Shown: positions 34,027 through 45,217 of the stretch, piece after piece
How positions within the stretch are numbered: position 1 is the stretch's first letter
How the letters are laid out: each line of letters starts with the position of its first letter
Assembly (NCBI RefSeq): GCF_003344965.1
Contig: NZ_CP031194.1
Coordinates: 5,642,001-5,706,000 of the forward strand
Source of the DNA: Streptomyces paludis
GTDB taxonomy: Bacteria > Actinomycetota > Actinomycetes > Streptomycetales > Streptomycetaceae
DNA length: 64,000 bases
Direction: 5' to 3'
The notes under the pieces: model-generated
Database searches by the model: none
What the model was told of the DNA's origin: nothing
Seen by the model: the letters and a program-made list of their open reading frames with translations, nothing else
Position numbers and translations under genes: made by a program

Positions 34027-35349
34027 GTGCGGGGATCGACAGCGGGAATGACGATGGATTCGTACGGCGGGGGCGAGGCATGGGGACGGCTGCCGCCAGG
34101 TGTCCCGTCCGGTGTCGCCGGACCCGGCTCCGGGTCGATCGAGGAGCGCTGGGCCCAGTTCCACCGCTGGGCGCCGTACTTCCTGCTCGCCCTGGCCACC
34201 GTGGTCGCGACGGCCGCCGCGGGACCGATGGGGATGAGCGGAGCCGCCCGTACGGCGGGGACGGCGGCGCTCGTGGCGGTGCTCGCGGTCGAGGTGTGGT
34301 GGAGCCGCACCCGGCCCGCCGAGCCCAAGGGGTCCCTGGCCGGCCAGATCTACTTCTGGACGCGCACGGCCCTCGCGTTCCTGCTCACCTGGCTCAACCC
34401 CTTCTACGCCATCTACGCCACCCTCGGCTACTGGGACACCGACCTGCTGCTGCGCCGCCGCGCCATCCGGGCCGGGGCCTTCGTCACCGCCGTGGCCATG
34501 GCGGGCGCGCAGTCCGGCGGTATGCCGCCCCGGTCCGTACTGGGCTGGTTCGTCTTCGGCGCGCTGCTGGTGCTCCACTGCTCCCTGGCGGTCGTCTTCG
34601 GGCATCTGGGTGCCCGGGAGAGCGCTCGGGCACGGGAGCGGGCGGCGACCATCGCCGAGCTGGAACGGGCCCTCGCGGAGAACGCCGCGCTCCACGCCCA
34701 GCTGCTGGTCCAGGCCAGGGAGGCGGGGGTGGCCGACGAGCGGCGCAGGCTCGCCGCCGAGATCCACGACACCATCGCCCAGGGGCTGACCGGCATCATC
34801 GCCCAGCTTCAGGTGGTCACCGCGGCCTCCGACCCGGCTCTCGCCCGCGTCCATCTGGAGCGGGCCTCCGCCCTCGCCCGGCACAGCCTGGGCGAGGCGC
34901 GCAGATCCGTACAGAACCTGAGCCCGGCCGAACTGGCGGAGGACTCGCTTCCCGACGCGCTCAGGAAGACGGTGGCCGTCTGGTCGGAACGGTCCGGAGT
35001 ACGGGCCGCGTGCACGGTCACCGGCACCGAGGAGCCGCTGCACGACGAGGTCGCGGCGACCCTGCTGCGGATCGCCCAGGAGGCGCTGTCCAACACCGCC
35101 CGGCACGCCGTCGCGACCCGGGCCGGTGTCACGCTCTCCTACATGGGCGACGAGATCACCCTCGACATCCGCGACGACGGCGGCGGCTTCGACCCGCTCG
35201 CGCTGCCCGCGCGCCGCGGTACGGGCGGCTTCGGCCTGGCCGGCATGCGCGCCCGCGCCGAGCGCATCGCCGGGACGGTCACCGTGGAGTCGGGGGCGGG
35301 GGAGGGGACGGCGGTCTCGGCTCGCGTACCGTTGGTCCGCCATGACTGA
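34027..35349 (+). CDS. Sensor histidine kinase, HisKA_3 (NarL-type partner)
   Basis: A 440-residue membrane kinase. Several hydrophobic segments (about 50-190) are followed by a coiled-coil (about 195-235), then the HisKA_3 dimerisation box DERRRLAAEIHDTIAQ with phospho-acceptor His247. The HATPase_c domain has an N box in QEALSNTARHA and glycine-rich motifs DIRDDGGGF and GGFGLAGMR. GTG 34027 has GGGAGTGA upstream. It lies inside the ABC-2 operon and overlaps the response regulator by 8 bp, so it most likely senses the exported compound or the envelope stress it causes. Confidence 0.93.
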   Translation: MRGSTAGMTMDSYGGGEAWGRLPPGVPSGVAGPGSGSIEERWAQFHRWAPYFLLALATVVATAAAGPMGMSGAARTAGTAALVAVLAVEVWWSRTRPAEPKGSLAGQIYFWTRTALAFLLTWLNPFYAIYATLGYWDTDLLLRRRAIRAGAFVTAVAMAGAQSGGMPPRSVLGWFVFGALLVLHCSLAVVFGHLGARESARARERAATIAELERALAENAALHAQLLVQAREAGVADERRRLAAEIHDTIAQGLTGIIAQLQVVTAASDPALARVHLERASALARHSLGEARRSVQNLSPAELAEDSLPDALRKTVAVWSERSGVRAACTVTGTEEPLHDEVAATLLRIAQEALSNTARHAVATRAGVTLSYMGDEITLDIRDDGGGFDPLALPARRGTGGFGLAGMRARAERIAGTVTVESGAGEGTAVSARVPLVRHD

Positions 35350-36037
35350 CGCGACCGACCCGACCGACGCGACCGACCCGACCGACATGACCGGTCCGCC
35401 CGCCCCGGCCATCACGCTGATCGTCGTCGACGACCACCCCGTCGTACGGGACGGCCTGCGCGGCATGTTCGAGTCGGCGGCCGGATTCACCGTGCTCGGC
35501 GAGGCGGCGAACGGCGTGGACGGTGTCGCGCTCGCCGCCCGGCTCGACCCGGATGTGGTCCTGATGGACCTGCGGATGCCGGGCGGCGGCGGGGTCGACG
35601 CGATCGCCGAGCTGACGCGGCGCGGTGCCCGCGCCAAGGTCCTCGTCCTCACCACGTACGACACGGACTCCGACACCCTCCCCGCGATCGAGGCGGGCGC
35701 GACGGGCTATCTGCTCAAGGACGCGCCCCGCGAGGAGCTGTTCACGGCCGTCCGGGCGGCGGCGCTGGGCCGTACCGTTCTGTCGCCCGCCGTCGCCTCC
35801 CGGCTGGTCTCCCGGGTACGGGCACCGGGCGCGGGCGGCGGCGAGCAGCTGTCCGCGCGGGAGCGCGAGGTGCTCGGGCTGGTCGCCCGGGGCACCTCGA
35901 ACCGGGAGATCGCCGCGGAGCTGTTCATCAGCGAGGCGACGGTGAAGACCCATCTGACGCATCTGTACGCCAAGCTGGGCGTCAAGGACCGTGCGGCGGC
36001 GGTCGCGGCCGGGTACGAGCGGGGCATCCTCGGCTGA
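35342..36037 (+). CDS. Response regulator, NarL/LuxR family
   Basis: A 231-residue regulator. The receiver domain (about 24-140) has acidic Asp30/Asp31, phospho-acceptor Asp76 in VLMDLRMP and Lys in GYLLKDAP. The LuxR helix-turn-helix (about 165-228) has LSAREREVLGLVARG and REIAAELFISEATVKTHL. The first 18 residues are a (DATDPT)2 repeat encoded by an 18-bp tandem duplication that overlaps the kinase stop; an ATG at 35387 after the repeat is an alternative start. It is the cognate partner of the upstream kinase and probably activates this exporter operon. Confidence 0.93.
   Translation: MTDATDPTDATDPTDMTGPPAPAITLIVVDDHPVVRDGLRGMFESAAGFTVLGEAANGVDGVALAARLDPDVVLMDLRMPGGGGVDAIAELTRRGARAKVLVLTTYDTDSDTLPAIEAGATGYLLKDAPREELFTAVRAAALGRTVLSPAVASRLVSRVRAPGAGGGEQLSAREREVLGLVARGTSNREIAAELFISEATVKTHLTHLYAKLGVKDRAAAVAAGYERGILG
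35348..35383. repeat. 18-bp tandem duplication at the kinase/regulator junction
   Basis: Two exact copies of an 18-mer beginning GACGCGACCGACCC, spanning the last codon of the kinase gene and the start of the regulator. Confidence 0.85.
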
Positions 36038-36065
36038 CGGCGGCGGCGCTCACGTACCGCCGCCG
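36038..36065. terminator. Stem-loop between convergent genes
   Basis: CGGCGGCGG (36038-36046) pairs with CCGCCGCCG (36057-36065), loop 10 nt, directly after the response regulator stop codon and 25 bp from the end of the opposing glgX. Confidence 0.55.
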
Positions 36066-36090
36066 GGCAGGGCTTCCCCGCCGCCGCGCC

Positions 36091-38424
<2,334 letters not shown>

Positions 38425-38573
38425 TGACCGGCCTCCCGCGGCTCAACGGCCCCGCGGCGCGGAGCGCACGGCGTCCCGGCCGTGGCTCTCCTCGCGGGGT
38501 CCTCCTCCCTGTTCTGCCCGCTGAAAGGCCCACCCTCACGTTTCCCCCGGAGGGGGGTGGTCGTTGGGCGGGC

Positions 38574-39797
38574 GTGAGACACCTAACGAAGCGGGCGGGG
38601 AGCGGCAGAGCCGCCGCCCTGACATGCGCAGGACTGGTGGCCGTACTGGCCCTACTGTCGGGATGCACCGGCGCGGCAACGTTCACCGAGGGCAAGTCGC
38701 CGCGCGCCCCCGGGGACACCATCAGCGTCACCCCGGAGGACGGCGCCAAGGACATCGGCCGTACGGACCCGGTCGAGGTGAGCGTGCCGGACGGCCGGCT
38801 GGAACGGGTCACGGTGACCCGGATCGAGGACGCCCAGCCGGCGGAGCTGCCCGGACAGCTCTCCGACGACGGCCGCACCTGGACCCCGAAGAGCGGCGAG
38901 CGCGTCGCGCTCGCCGCCAAATACAGCGTGGACGCGGTCGCGGTGGACGGCGCCGGACGCCGCTCGGCGCGCCACACCACCTTCACGACGGCGGTCCCCA
39001 CGGACCGGTTCATCGGCTACTTCTCGCCGGAGAACCGCTCCACCGTCGGCACCGGCATGATCATCTCCTTCGACTTCAACCGGAAGATCCGCGACCGCGC
39101 CGCCGTCCAGCGCGCCATCAGCGTGACCGCCGATCCGCCGGTGGACATCGCGGGCCACTGGTTCGGCGACCAGCGGCTCGACTTCCGGCCCCGGGAGTAC
39201 TGGGAGCCCGGCACCTCGGTCACCATCGCGCTGGCCCTGCGGGACGTCCAGGCGGCGCCGGGGGTCTTCGGCATCCAGGACAAGACCATCGGCTTCACGG
39301 TCGGCCGCTCCCAGGTCTCCCTGGTCGACGCCGAGAAACACACCATGGAGGTACGGCGGGACGGCGATCTGCTCTCGACCCTGCCGATCACCGCGGGCGC
39401 GCCGAAGAGCACCACGTACAACGGGAAGATGGTGGTCACCGAGTTGTACGACGTCACGCGCATGGACGGCAGGACGGTCGGGTTCGGCGGCGAGTACGAC
39501 ATCAAGGACGTCCCGCACGCCATCCGGCTCACCACCTCGGGGACCTTCCTGCACGGCAACTACTGGGCGGAATCGGACACGTTCGGCTCGGAGAACGTCA
39601 GCCACGGCTGTGTCGGGCTGCGGGACGTCAAGGGCGGCGGGGCCGACACCCCGGCGGGCTGGTTCTTCGACCGGACCCTGATCGGGGACGTGGTGGAGGT
39701 GGTCAACTCCCGTGACCGTACGGTCGCCGCCGACAACGGGCTGGGCGGCTGGAATCTCGACTGGAACCGGTGGAAGGCCGGTTCGGCGCTGCACTGA
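38574..39797 (+). CDS. L,D-transpeptidase lipoprotein (paralogue 1)
   Basis: A 407-residue exported enzyme that makes 3-3 cross-links in peptidoglycan. A lipoprotein signal ends in LALLSGC with Cys31 for lipidation. Two Ig-like domains follow (about 45-145 and 150-255). The YkuD catalytic domain has HGNYW and SHGCVGLRD with nucleophile Cys346. A C-terminal tail ends in NLDWNRWK. This matches the mycobacterial LdtMt2-type layout. The GTG start at 38574 has only distant G-rich sequence upstream, so initiation may be weak. Its paralogue follows 258 bp downstream on the same strand. Confidence 0.9.
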   Translation: MRHLTKRAGSGRAAALTCAGLVAVLALLSGCTGAATFTEGKSPRAPGDTISVTPEDGAKDIGRTDPVEVSVPDGRLERVTVTRIEDAQPAELPGQLSDDGRTWTPKSGERVALAAKYSVDAVAVDGAGRRSARHTTFTTAVPTDRFIGYFSPENRSTVGTGMIISFDFNRKIRDRAAVQRAISVTADPPVDIAGHWFGDQRLDFRPREYWEPGTSVTIALALRDVQAAPGVFGIQDKTIGFTVGRSQVSLVDAEKHTMEVRRDGDLLSTLPITAGAPKSTTYNGKMVVTELYDVTRMDGRTVGFGGEYDIKDVPHAIRLTTSGTFLHGNYWAESDTFGSENVSHGCVGLRDVKGGGADTPAGWFFDRTLIGDVVEVVNSRDRTVAADNGLGGWNLDWNRWKAGSALH

Positions 39798-39814
39798 GCC
39801 CAACGCCCGGGCTC
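39796..39814 (+). terminator. Weak hairpin overlapping the first transpeptidase stop
   Basis: GAGCCC (39796-39801) and GGGCTC (39809-39814), a 6-bp stem with a 7-nt loop that includes part of the stop codon. It is only a candidate. Confidence 0.35.
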
Positions 39815-40055
39815 TGAGCCAACGGCCGCGGTCCTGCCCCGGACCGGCCCTGCCGGTGTTCTCGTTCCGCCCCTGCCGCACCGTCCGTCACCCTCGCGAC
39901 GGCCCGCGCGGCCCGATGCCACTGTTGGGACAGAACGGTCACATTCCAGTGATCACCGCCGTACCCACCATGTGATTATCTAACGCCATGCGCGCGCTTT
40001 CGACGCGCCGGAGTGCGGGCCGTGGCGGGGCCAGGCCGTGCGAGGGGAGACGACC

Positions 40056-41342
40056 ATGGTGAACGGGTTGCCGATACCGGCGACATCGGGGGCATCGACG
40101 GCATCGGACGCACGGCGGCGGGGCCGGGGCAGGGCGGGCCGGGGCACGGCCCCGCTGGCCGTCCTGCTCGGCGCCCTGCTCCTGCTGGTCACCGCGTGCG
40201 GCGGCGGGGGCGGCGGGACCGCCGGCAAGGACGGTGGCAAGGATGACGCCAAGGGGTCGTCGAAGGTCGAGAACGCCGCGTCCGTCGCGGTGGTGACGGT
40301 CGCTCCGAAGGACAAGGCCGACGGGGTCGCCACCACCGGCGCCCTCAAGGTCACCGCCGGCAAGGGCAAGCTGACCTCCGTCAAGGTCGAGGACGACAAG
40401 GGCACCGCCGTCGAGGGCAGGATCTCCGCCGACGGCGCCGCCTGGGAGCCGCTCCAGCATCTGGCCGGTGCCACCAAGTACCGCGTGCACGCGGTCGCCG
40501 AGGACGCCGAGGGCCGCGAGTCCGCCCGGGACACCACCTTCACCACCCTCGTACCGAAGAACACCTTCATCGGGCAGTTCACCCCGGAGGACGGTTCCAC
40601 GGTCGGCGTCGGCATGCCGGTCTCGATCAACTTCACCCGCGGTATCACCGAGCCGGACGCCGTCAAGGAGGCCATCACGGTGACGGCGACGCCGTCCGTA
40701 CCGATCGAGGGCCACTGGTTCGGCAACGACCGGCTGGACTTCCGTCCCGAGAAGTACTGGGCGGCCGGTACGAAGGTGACCGTCAAGCTCAACCTCGACG
40801 GCATCGAGGGCCGCCCGGGCGTCTACGGCAAGCAGGCCAAGTCGTTCTCGTTCACGATCGGCCGCAGCCAGGTCTCGACCGTGGACGCGAGCGCCAAGAC
40901 CATGAAGGTCGTCCGCGACGGCAAGCAGATCCGCAACATCCCGATCACCGCGGGCGCCCCGGCGACCACCACCTACAACGGCCAGATGGTGATCAGCGAG
41001 AAGTACGCGGTGACCCGGATGAACGGCGCGACGGTCGGCTTCGGCGGCGAGTACGACATCAAGGACGTCCCGCACGCCATGCGCCTGTCCACCTCGGGCA
41101 CCTTCGTCCACGGCAACTACTGGGCCTCGTCCGGCACCTTCGGCTCGGCGAACGTCAGCCACGGCTGCGTGGGCCTGCGGGACATCCGCGGCGGCGGGGA
41201 CAACGGCACGCCGTCGGCGTGGTTCTACAACTCGTCGATCATCGGTGACGTGGTCGTCGTGAAGAACTCGGACGACAAGCAGATCGCCCCGGACAACGGC
41301 CTGAACGGCTGGAACATGTCCTGGGCGGAGTGGACCAAGTAG
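40056..41342 (+). CDS. L,D-transpeptidase lipoprotein (paralogue 2)
   Basis: A 428-residue paralogue of the preceding gene. It has an Arg-rich n-region, a hydrophobic stretch and lipobox LVTAC with Cys48, a short Gly/Lys/Asp linker, two Ig-like domains and a YkuD domain with HGNYW and SHGCVGLRD (Cys371). The two proteins are near-identical through GFGGEYDIKDVPHA. ATG 40056 has GGGGAG seven bases upstream. It probably has its own promoter in the gap before it, where GTGATCAC (39949-39956) is a small palindrome. A strong terminator follows. Confidence 0.92.
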   Translation: MVNGLPIPATSGASTASDARRRGRGRAGRGTAPLAVLLGALLLLVTACGGGGGGTAGKDGGKDDAKGSSKVENAASVAVVTVAPKDKADGVATTGALKVTAGKGKLTSVKVEDDKGTAVEGRISADGAAWEPLQHLAGATKYRVHAVAEDAEGRESARDTTFTTLVPKNTFIGQFTPEDGSTVGVGMPVSINFTRGITEPDAVKEAITVTATPSVPIEGHWFGNDRLDFRPEKYWAAGTKVTVKLNLDGIEGRPGVYGKQAKSFSFTIGRSQVSTVDASAKTMKVVRDGKQIRNIPITAGAPATTTYNGQMVISEKYAVTRMNGATVGFGGEYDIKDVPHAMRLSTSGTFVHGNYWASSGTFGSANVSHGCVGLRDIRGGGDNGTPSAWFYNSSIIGDVVVVKNSDDKQIAPDNGLNGWNMSWAEWTK

Positions 41343-41362
41343 TCCACGGCCTCTTACGGAGG

Positions 41363-41402
41363 CGGGCCCGGCGCACGGTGACGACACCGCGCGCCGGGCC
41401 CG
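41363..41402 (+). terminator. Terminator after the second transpeptidase gene
   Basis: A perfect 12-bp stem (41363-41374 with 41391-41402, arm CGGGCCCGGCGC) with a 16-nt loop, followed by TTGTCGT. Confidence 0.75.
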
Positions 41403-41431
41403 TTGTCGTAAGCGAACGTTAACCTCGGAGC

Positions 41432-42208
41432 ATGGCTGATGTGAATGTGACTCTCGAAGTGTCCGGCGGTGTCGGTACGATCCGGCTCGACCGCCCTCCG
41501 ATGAACGCGCTCGACACCGCCCTCCAGGACCGGCTGCGCGAGCTGGCCGAGGAGGCCGGGCGCCGCGACGACGTACGCGCCGTGATCCTTTACGGCGGCG
41601 AGAAGGTCTTCGCGGCCGGCGCCGACATCAAGGAGATGCTGGAGCTGGACCACACGGCGATGGTGCTGCGCTCCCGGGCCCTCCAGGAGGCGTTCACCGC
41701 CGTCGCCCGTATCCCCAAGCCCGTCGTCGCCGCGGTCACCGGATACGCGCTGGGCGGCGGCTGCGAGCTGGCGCTCTGCGCCGACTTCCGGATCGCCGCG
41801 GACAACGCGAAGCTCGGCCAGCCCGAGATCCTGCTCGGGCTGATCCCCGGCGCGGGCGGCACCCAGCGGCTCGCCCGGCTGATCGGCCCGTCCCGCGCCA
41901 AGGACCTCATCTTCACGGGCCGTCAGGTCCGGGCGGACGAGGCGCTGACGCTCGGTCTGGTCGACCGGGTGGTCCCGGCGGCGGAGGTGTACGACGAGGC
42001 GCTCGCCTGGGCCGCGAAGCTGGCGCGCGGCCCGGCGCTCGCCCTGCGGGCCGCCAAGGAGTCGGTCGATCTGGGGCTGGAGACCGACCTGGAGAGCGGA
42101 CTCGCGATCGAACGGAACTGGTTCGCGGGGCTGTTCGCCACCGAGGACCGTGAGCGCGGGATGCGGTCCTTCGTGGCGGAGGGTCCCGGAAAGGCCAAAT
42201 TCCTCTGA
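41432..42208 (+). CDS. Enoyl-CoA hydratase/isomerase family protein
   Basis: A 258-residue crotonase. The oxyanion-hole segment AAGADIKEM, the first catalytic Glu in GGGCELALCADFR and the second in QPEILLGLIPGAGGTQRL are all intact. It should therefore be a true hydratase acting on trans-2-enoyl-CoA in beta-oxidation. CGGAG precedes the ATG closely. It stands alone between a terminator and a regulatory gap. Confidence 0.93.
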   Translation: MADVNVTLEVSGGVGTIRLDRPPMNALDTALQDRLRELAEEAGRRDDVRAVILYGGEKVFAAGADIKEMLELDHTAMVLRSRALQEAFTAVARIPKPVVAAVTGYALGGGCELALCADFRIAADNAKLGQPEILLGLIPGAGGTQRLARLIGPSRAKDLIFTGRQVRADEALTLGLVDRVVPAAEVYDEALAWAAKLARGPALALRAAKESVDLGLETDLESGLAIERNWFAGLFATEDRERGMRSFVAEGPGKAKFL

Positions 42209-42290
42209 GAGCGGAGCAGTTGGACACGGAGCGTGCCTGTATGGGATACGGGGCGTTGCCGCGTCAACTCGGCTACCGTCTTAGCTGCGC

Positions 42291-42307
42291 CTTAAGGGAA
42301 CCTTAAG
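42291..42307. promoter_or_regulatory. 17-bp perfect inverted repeat, unknown operator
   Basis: CTTAAGG-GAA-CCTTAAG, in an otherwise AT-richer stretch between the enoyl-CoA hydratase and the RsbW-like gene, about 190 bp upstream of the latter. I do not recognise the cognate regulator. Confidence 0.55.
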
Positions 42308-42411
42308 TTATCCGCCGTCATCACACCTGGTGATCATTTCGACGCGTCTCGTCACCGCAGGTCAGGGTGGGTGTACGCGTGTTCGCACTGCCACCGGCAT
42401 ATGCGGTGAAG

Positions 42412-42440
42412 ACCCCCCGGAGTCACTCGTTCCGGGGGGT
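42412..42440. terminator. Stem-loop upstream of the RsbW-like gene
   Basis: ACCCCCCGGA (42412-42421) pairs with TCCGGGGGGT (42431-42440), a perfect 10-bp stem with a 9-nt loop, 53 bp before the RsbW-like ATG. It could be the delayed terminator of the hydratase transcript or a leader structure. Confidence 0.5.
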
Positions 42441-42493
42441 CGATTCCCCTGGAACGCCCCCGGAGTCGGCCCTCTGCGGCCATGATGGGAGGC

Positions 42494-43006
42494 ATGGCGG
42501 GCCTGGAGGATGTGGAGCAGCCGCGGCAGCGCGGCAACGCGGCCGCCGGGCGGTTCATACCGTCCGTCGAGAGCGAACAGGCGCTCGGGGTGCTGGAGTT
42601 GTTCGGCGACCCGACGAAGGCGGAGGTACGGCTGCCGTCCCGTCCCGAATCCGCCTCCGCCGCCCGCCGGATCACCCACACGGTGGTGGTGAGCCGCTGG
42701 TCGCTCTCGCCCCAGACGGCGGAGCACGCGGTGCTGCTCGTCTCGGAGCTGGTCGGCAACGCGGTACGGCACACCGGCGCGCGGGTGTTCGGGCTGCGGA
42801 TGGTGCACCGGCGCGGCTGGATCAGATTCGAGGTGCGCGACCCCTCGCGCGGGCTGCCCTGTCTGATCCCGGTGCGCGATATGGACACCAGCGGGCGCGG
42901 GCTCTTCCTGGTGGACAAGCTCTCCGACCGCTGGGGCGTGGATCTGCTGCCGCGCGGCAAGACCACCTGGTTCGAGATGCGGATCGCGGACCGCCAGGTG
43001 CCCTGA
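42494..43006 (+). CDS. RsbW/SpoIIAB-like ATP-binding protein
   Basis: A 170-residue cytoplasmic protein of the HATPase_c_2 family used by anti-sigma kinases. The N box is SELVGNAVRHTG; the lid and glycine box are in DTSGRGLFLVDKLSDRWG. About 25 hydrophilic residues precede the domain. Streptomyces encodes dozens of these beside sigma-B-type circuits; no anti-sigma antagonist or phosphatase is adjacent here, so the partner is unknown. The start is uncertain: GGGAGG almost abuts ATG 42494, and ATGs at 42482 and 42485 lack a ribosome binding site. Confidence 0.8.
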   Translation: MAGLEDVEQPRQRGNAAAGRFIPSVESEQALGVLELFGDPTKAEVRLPSRPESASAARRITHTVVVSRWSLSPQTAEHAVLLVSELVGNAVRHTGARVFGLRMVHRRGWIRFEVRDPSRGLPCLIPVRDMDTSGRGLFLVDKLSDRWGVDLLPRGKTTWFEMRIADRQVP

Positions 43007-43102
43007 GCCGGCTGGTCCCTTGAGACATGGGACGCCGACCCGCGAACGCCGCCAAACGCGTCAATCGTCACGTTTCACCCTTCTTCCCCCTTAAATGGGG
43101 GC

Positions 43103-43900
43103 GTGATTCCGATCGACCGTCGCAGTGCACTGCGCGCAGCAGCCGGCGCGGCCGTCGCGGGCGCCCTCGCCACCGGCTGTACGGGCGGCACGGAAGGCAC
43201 GGCCCGCCCGGCCGCCCCCGTACCGTCGTCGTCCGCCACTCCCGCGCGGGCCCCCGCTCCCGCAGCCGCGCCCGCGCCCGCTCCCCGGCGGTTCCCCGGG
43301 CAGCCCGCCGAGATCGGCCACGGTCCCCGCGACCGGGCCCGGGTCGCCCTCACCTTCCACGGCCAGGGCGATCCCGCCACCGCGACCGCGCTGCTCAAGG
43401 AGGCGGAACGGGCCGGTGCCCGGATCACCGTGCTCGCCGTCGGCACCTGGCTCGACGAACACCCCTCCCTGGCCCGCCGGATCCTCGACGGCGGCCACGA
43501 CCTCGGCAACCACACACTGCACCACACCGATATCTCCGCCATGGCCGAGGCGGAGGCGTACGCCGAGATCACCGGCTGCGCCGAGCGGCTGCGCCGGCTC
43601 ACCGGCTCCATCGGCACCTGGTTCCGGCCCTCCCGCACCCAGCACGCCACCCCGCTCGTCCGGCGGCTCGCCGCGCGGGCCGGCTATCCGCATGTCCTCT
43701 CCTACGACGTCGACTCGCTCGACTTCACCTCGCCCGGCGCCACCGCCGTCACCGACAACGTCACCGAGCGGGTCCGCGAGGGCTCGGTGGTGAGCCTGCA
43801 CTTCGGCTACGCGGACACGGTCGCCGCGCTGCCCGCCCTCCTCGACGCACTGGATCGCCGCGGTCTGCGCGCGGTGACGACCACGGAGTTGCTGACCTGA
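43103..43900 (+). CDS. NodB-fold (polysaccharide deacetylase-like) lipoprotein, catalytic Asp motif lost
   Basis: A 265-residue exported protein. The signal has a twin-arginine start (IDRRSALRAAAG) and a lipobox ending at Cys26 (ATGC), so a Tat lipoprotein is likely. A Pro/Ala-rich linker (30-65) precedes a NodB-like domain. The family's TFDDG motif, which supplies the catalytic base and a metal-binding Asp, reads TFHGQGDP (84-91). The metal-binding HxxxH is kept as His137 and His141 in GNHTLHH. Deacetylation by the usual mechanism is therefore doubtful. It is translationally coupled (TGATG) to the beta-propeller lipoprotein behind it. Confidence 0.75.
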   Translation: MIPIDRRSALRAAAGAAVAGALATGCTGGTEGTARPAAPVPSSSATPARAPAPAAAPAPAPRRFPGQPAEIGHGPRDRARVALTFHGQGDPATATALLKEAERAGARITVLAVGTWLDEHPSLARRILDGGHDLGNHTLHHTDISAMAEAEAYAEITGCAERLRRLTGSIGTWFRPSRTQHATPLVRRLAARAGYPHVLSYDVDSLDFTSPGATAVTDNVTERVREGSVVSLHFGYADTVAALPALLDALDRRGLRAVTTTELLT

Positions 43901-45111
43901 TGCACCACCGCACACCCTTCCCCACCACCCGCGCCACGGCCCTGCTGCTGGCCGCCGCCCTCGCCCTCCTCGCGGGCTGCGGCGGCTCCGACTCCGGCTC
44001 CGGCGACAGCGCGCGGGCGGAGGCGGCGGCAGCCGCCGCCTCCAAGGCCGCGGCCGCCGTGCCCAAGGTGGTCGTACCGCCCGGACTGCCCGGCATGCCG
44101 CCGGTGCAGGATCCCAAGGACATCTACGCGGCCGACCGGCCCGGAATGCTCTCACCGGTCGTCAGGAACTTCCCCTCCCGTGTCTATGTCCCCAACACCC
44201 ACTCCGACACCGTCACCGTCATCGACCCGGCGACGTACAAGGTCATCGACACCATCGACGTCGGCCGCCAGCCGCAGCACGTCGTCCCCTCCTGGGACCT
44301 TAAGACCCTCTGGGTCAACAACAACCGCGGCCACACACTCACCCCGATCGACCCCGCCACCGGCAAGGCCGGCGAGCCCGTCGACGTCCACGACCCGTAC
44401 AACCTGTACTTCACGCCCAACGGCAAGTACGCGATCGTCATGGCCTCGCTCGACCGGGAACTCGTCTTCCGCGACCCGCACACCATGAAGATCCTCAAGA
44501 CCGAGCCGGTCACCTGTGCGGGCGTCAACCACGCGGACTTCTCCGCCGACGGCCGGTACTTCATCGTGTCGTGCGAGTTCTCCGGCGAACTCCTCAAGGT
44601 CGACACGGAGAAGATGGAGGTCATCGGCCAGCAGGAGCTGGACTTCGACGGCGCGATGCCGCAGGACGTCAAGATCTCGCCCGACGGCCGGACCTTCTAC
44701 ATCGCCGACATGATGGCCCACGGCATGTGGGTGCTCGACGGCGAGAAGTTCACCGCGCCGAAGCTGCTGCCCACAGGCAAGGGCTGCCACGGCCTCTACG
44801 TCAGCCGGAACTCCAAGGAGATGTACATCTCCAACCGGGGCGAGGGCACCGTCTCCATCTTCGACTTCACCAAGAACCGGCTCACGAAGAAGTGGTACCT
44901 GCCCGACGGCGGCAGCCCCGACATGGGCGGTGTCTCGGCGGACGGCAAGGTGCTCTGGCTCTCCGGACGGTACGACTCGGAGGTGTACGCGCTCGACACC
45001 ACCACCGGCAAGGAGCTGGCCCGGATCCCGGTGGGCGGCGGTCCGCACGGGCTCGCGGTCTATCCCCAGCCCGGCCGCTACTCGCTCGGCCACACCGGCG
45101 TCTTCCGCTGA
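43900..45111 (+). CDS. YncE/YVTN-type beta-propeller lipoprotein
   Basis: A 403-residue exported lipoprotein with lipobox LALLAGC (Cys27) and a Ser/Ala-rich tether. It then has about seven YVTN-like blades (RVYVPNTHSDTVTVIDPATYKV, EMYISNRGEGTVSIFDF and others). Such propellers bind ligands or partners at the membrane surface and are often found with redox or metal proteins. The ATG shares a base with the deacetylase-like stop codon. CopD follows 106 bp later on the same strand, so a shared role is plausible but unproven. Confidence 0.8.
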   Translation: MHHRTPFPTTRATALLLAAALALLAGCGGSDSGSGDSARAEAAAAAASKAAAAVPKVVVPPGLPGMPPVQDPKDIYAADRPGMLSPVVRNFPSRVYVPNTHSDTVTVIDPATYKVIDTIDVGRQPQHVVPSWDLKTLWVNNNRGHTLTPIDPATGKAGEPVDVHDPYNLYFTPNGKYAIVMASLDRELVFRDPHTMKILKTEPVTCAGVNHADFSADGRYFIVSCEFSGELLKVDTEKMEVIGQQELDFDGAMPQDVKISPDGRTFYIADMMAHGMWVLDGEKFTAPKLLPTGKGCHGLYVSRNSKEMYISNRGEGTVSIFDFTKNRLTKKWYLPDGGSPDMGGVSADGKVLWLSGRYDSEVYALDTTTGKELARIPVGGGPHGLAVYPQPGRYSLGHTGVFR

Positions 45112-45217
45112 CACACCCCCGGACGGGTGAGGGGCCACGGCCGGGACCGGGCGGCCGACTACCGCATTCGCCGTAGCCACGTTTGCCGAGCGGCCGGTCG
45201 GGTTGGAGGATCGTCCG

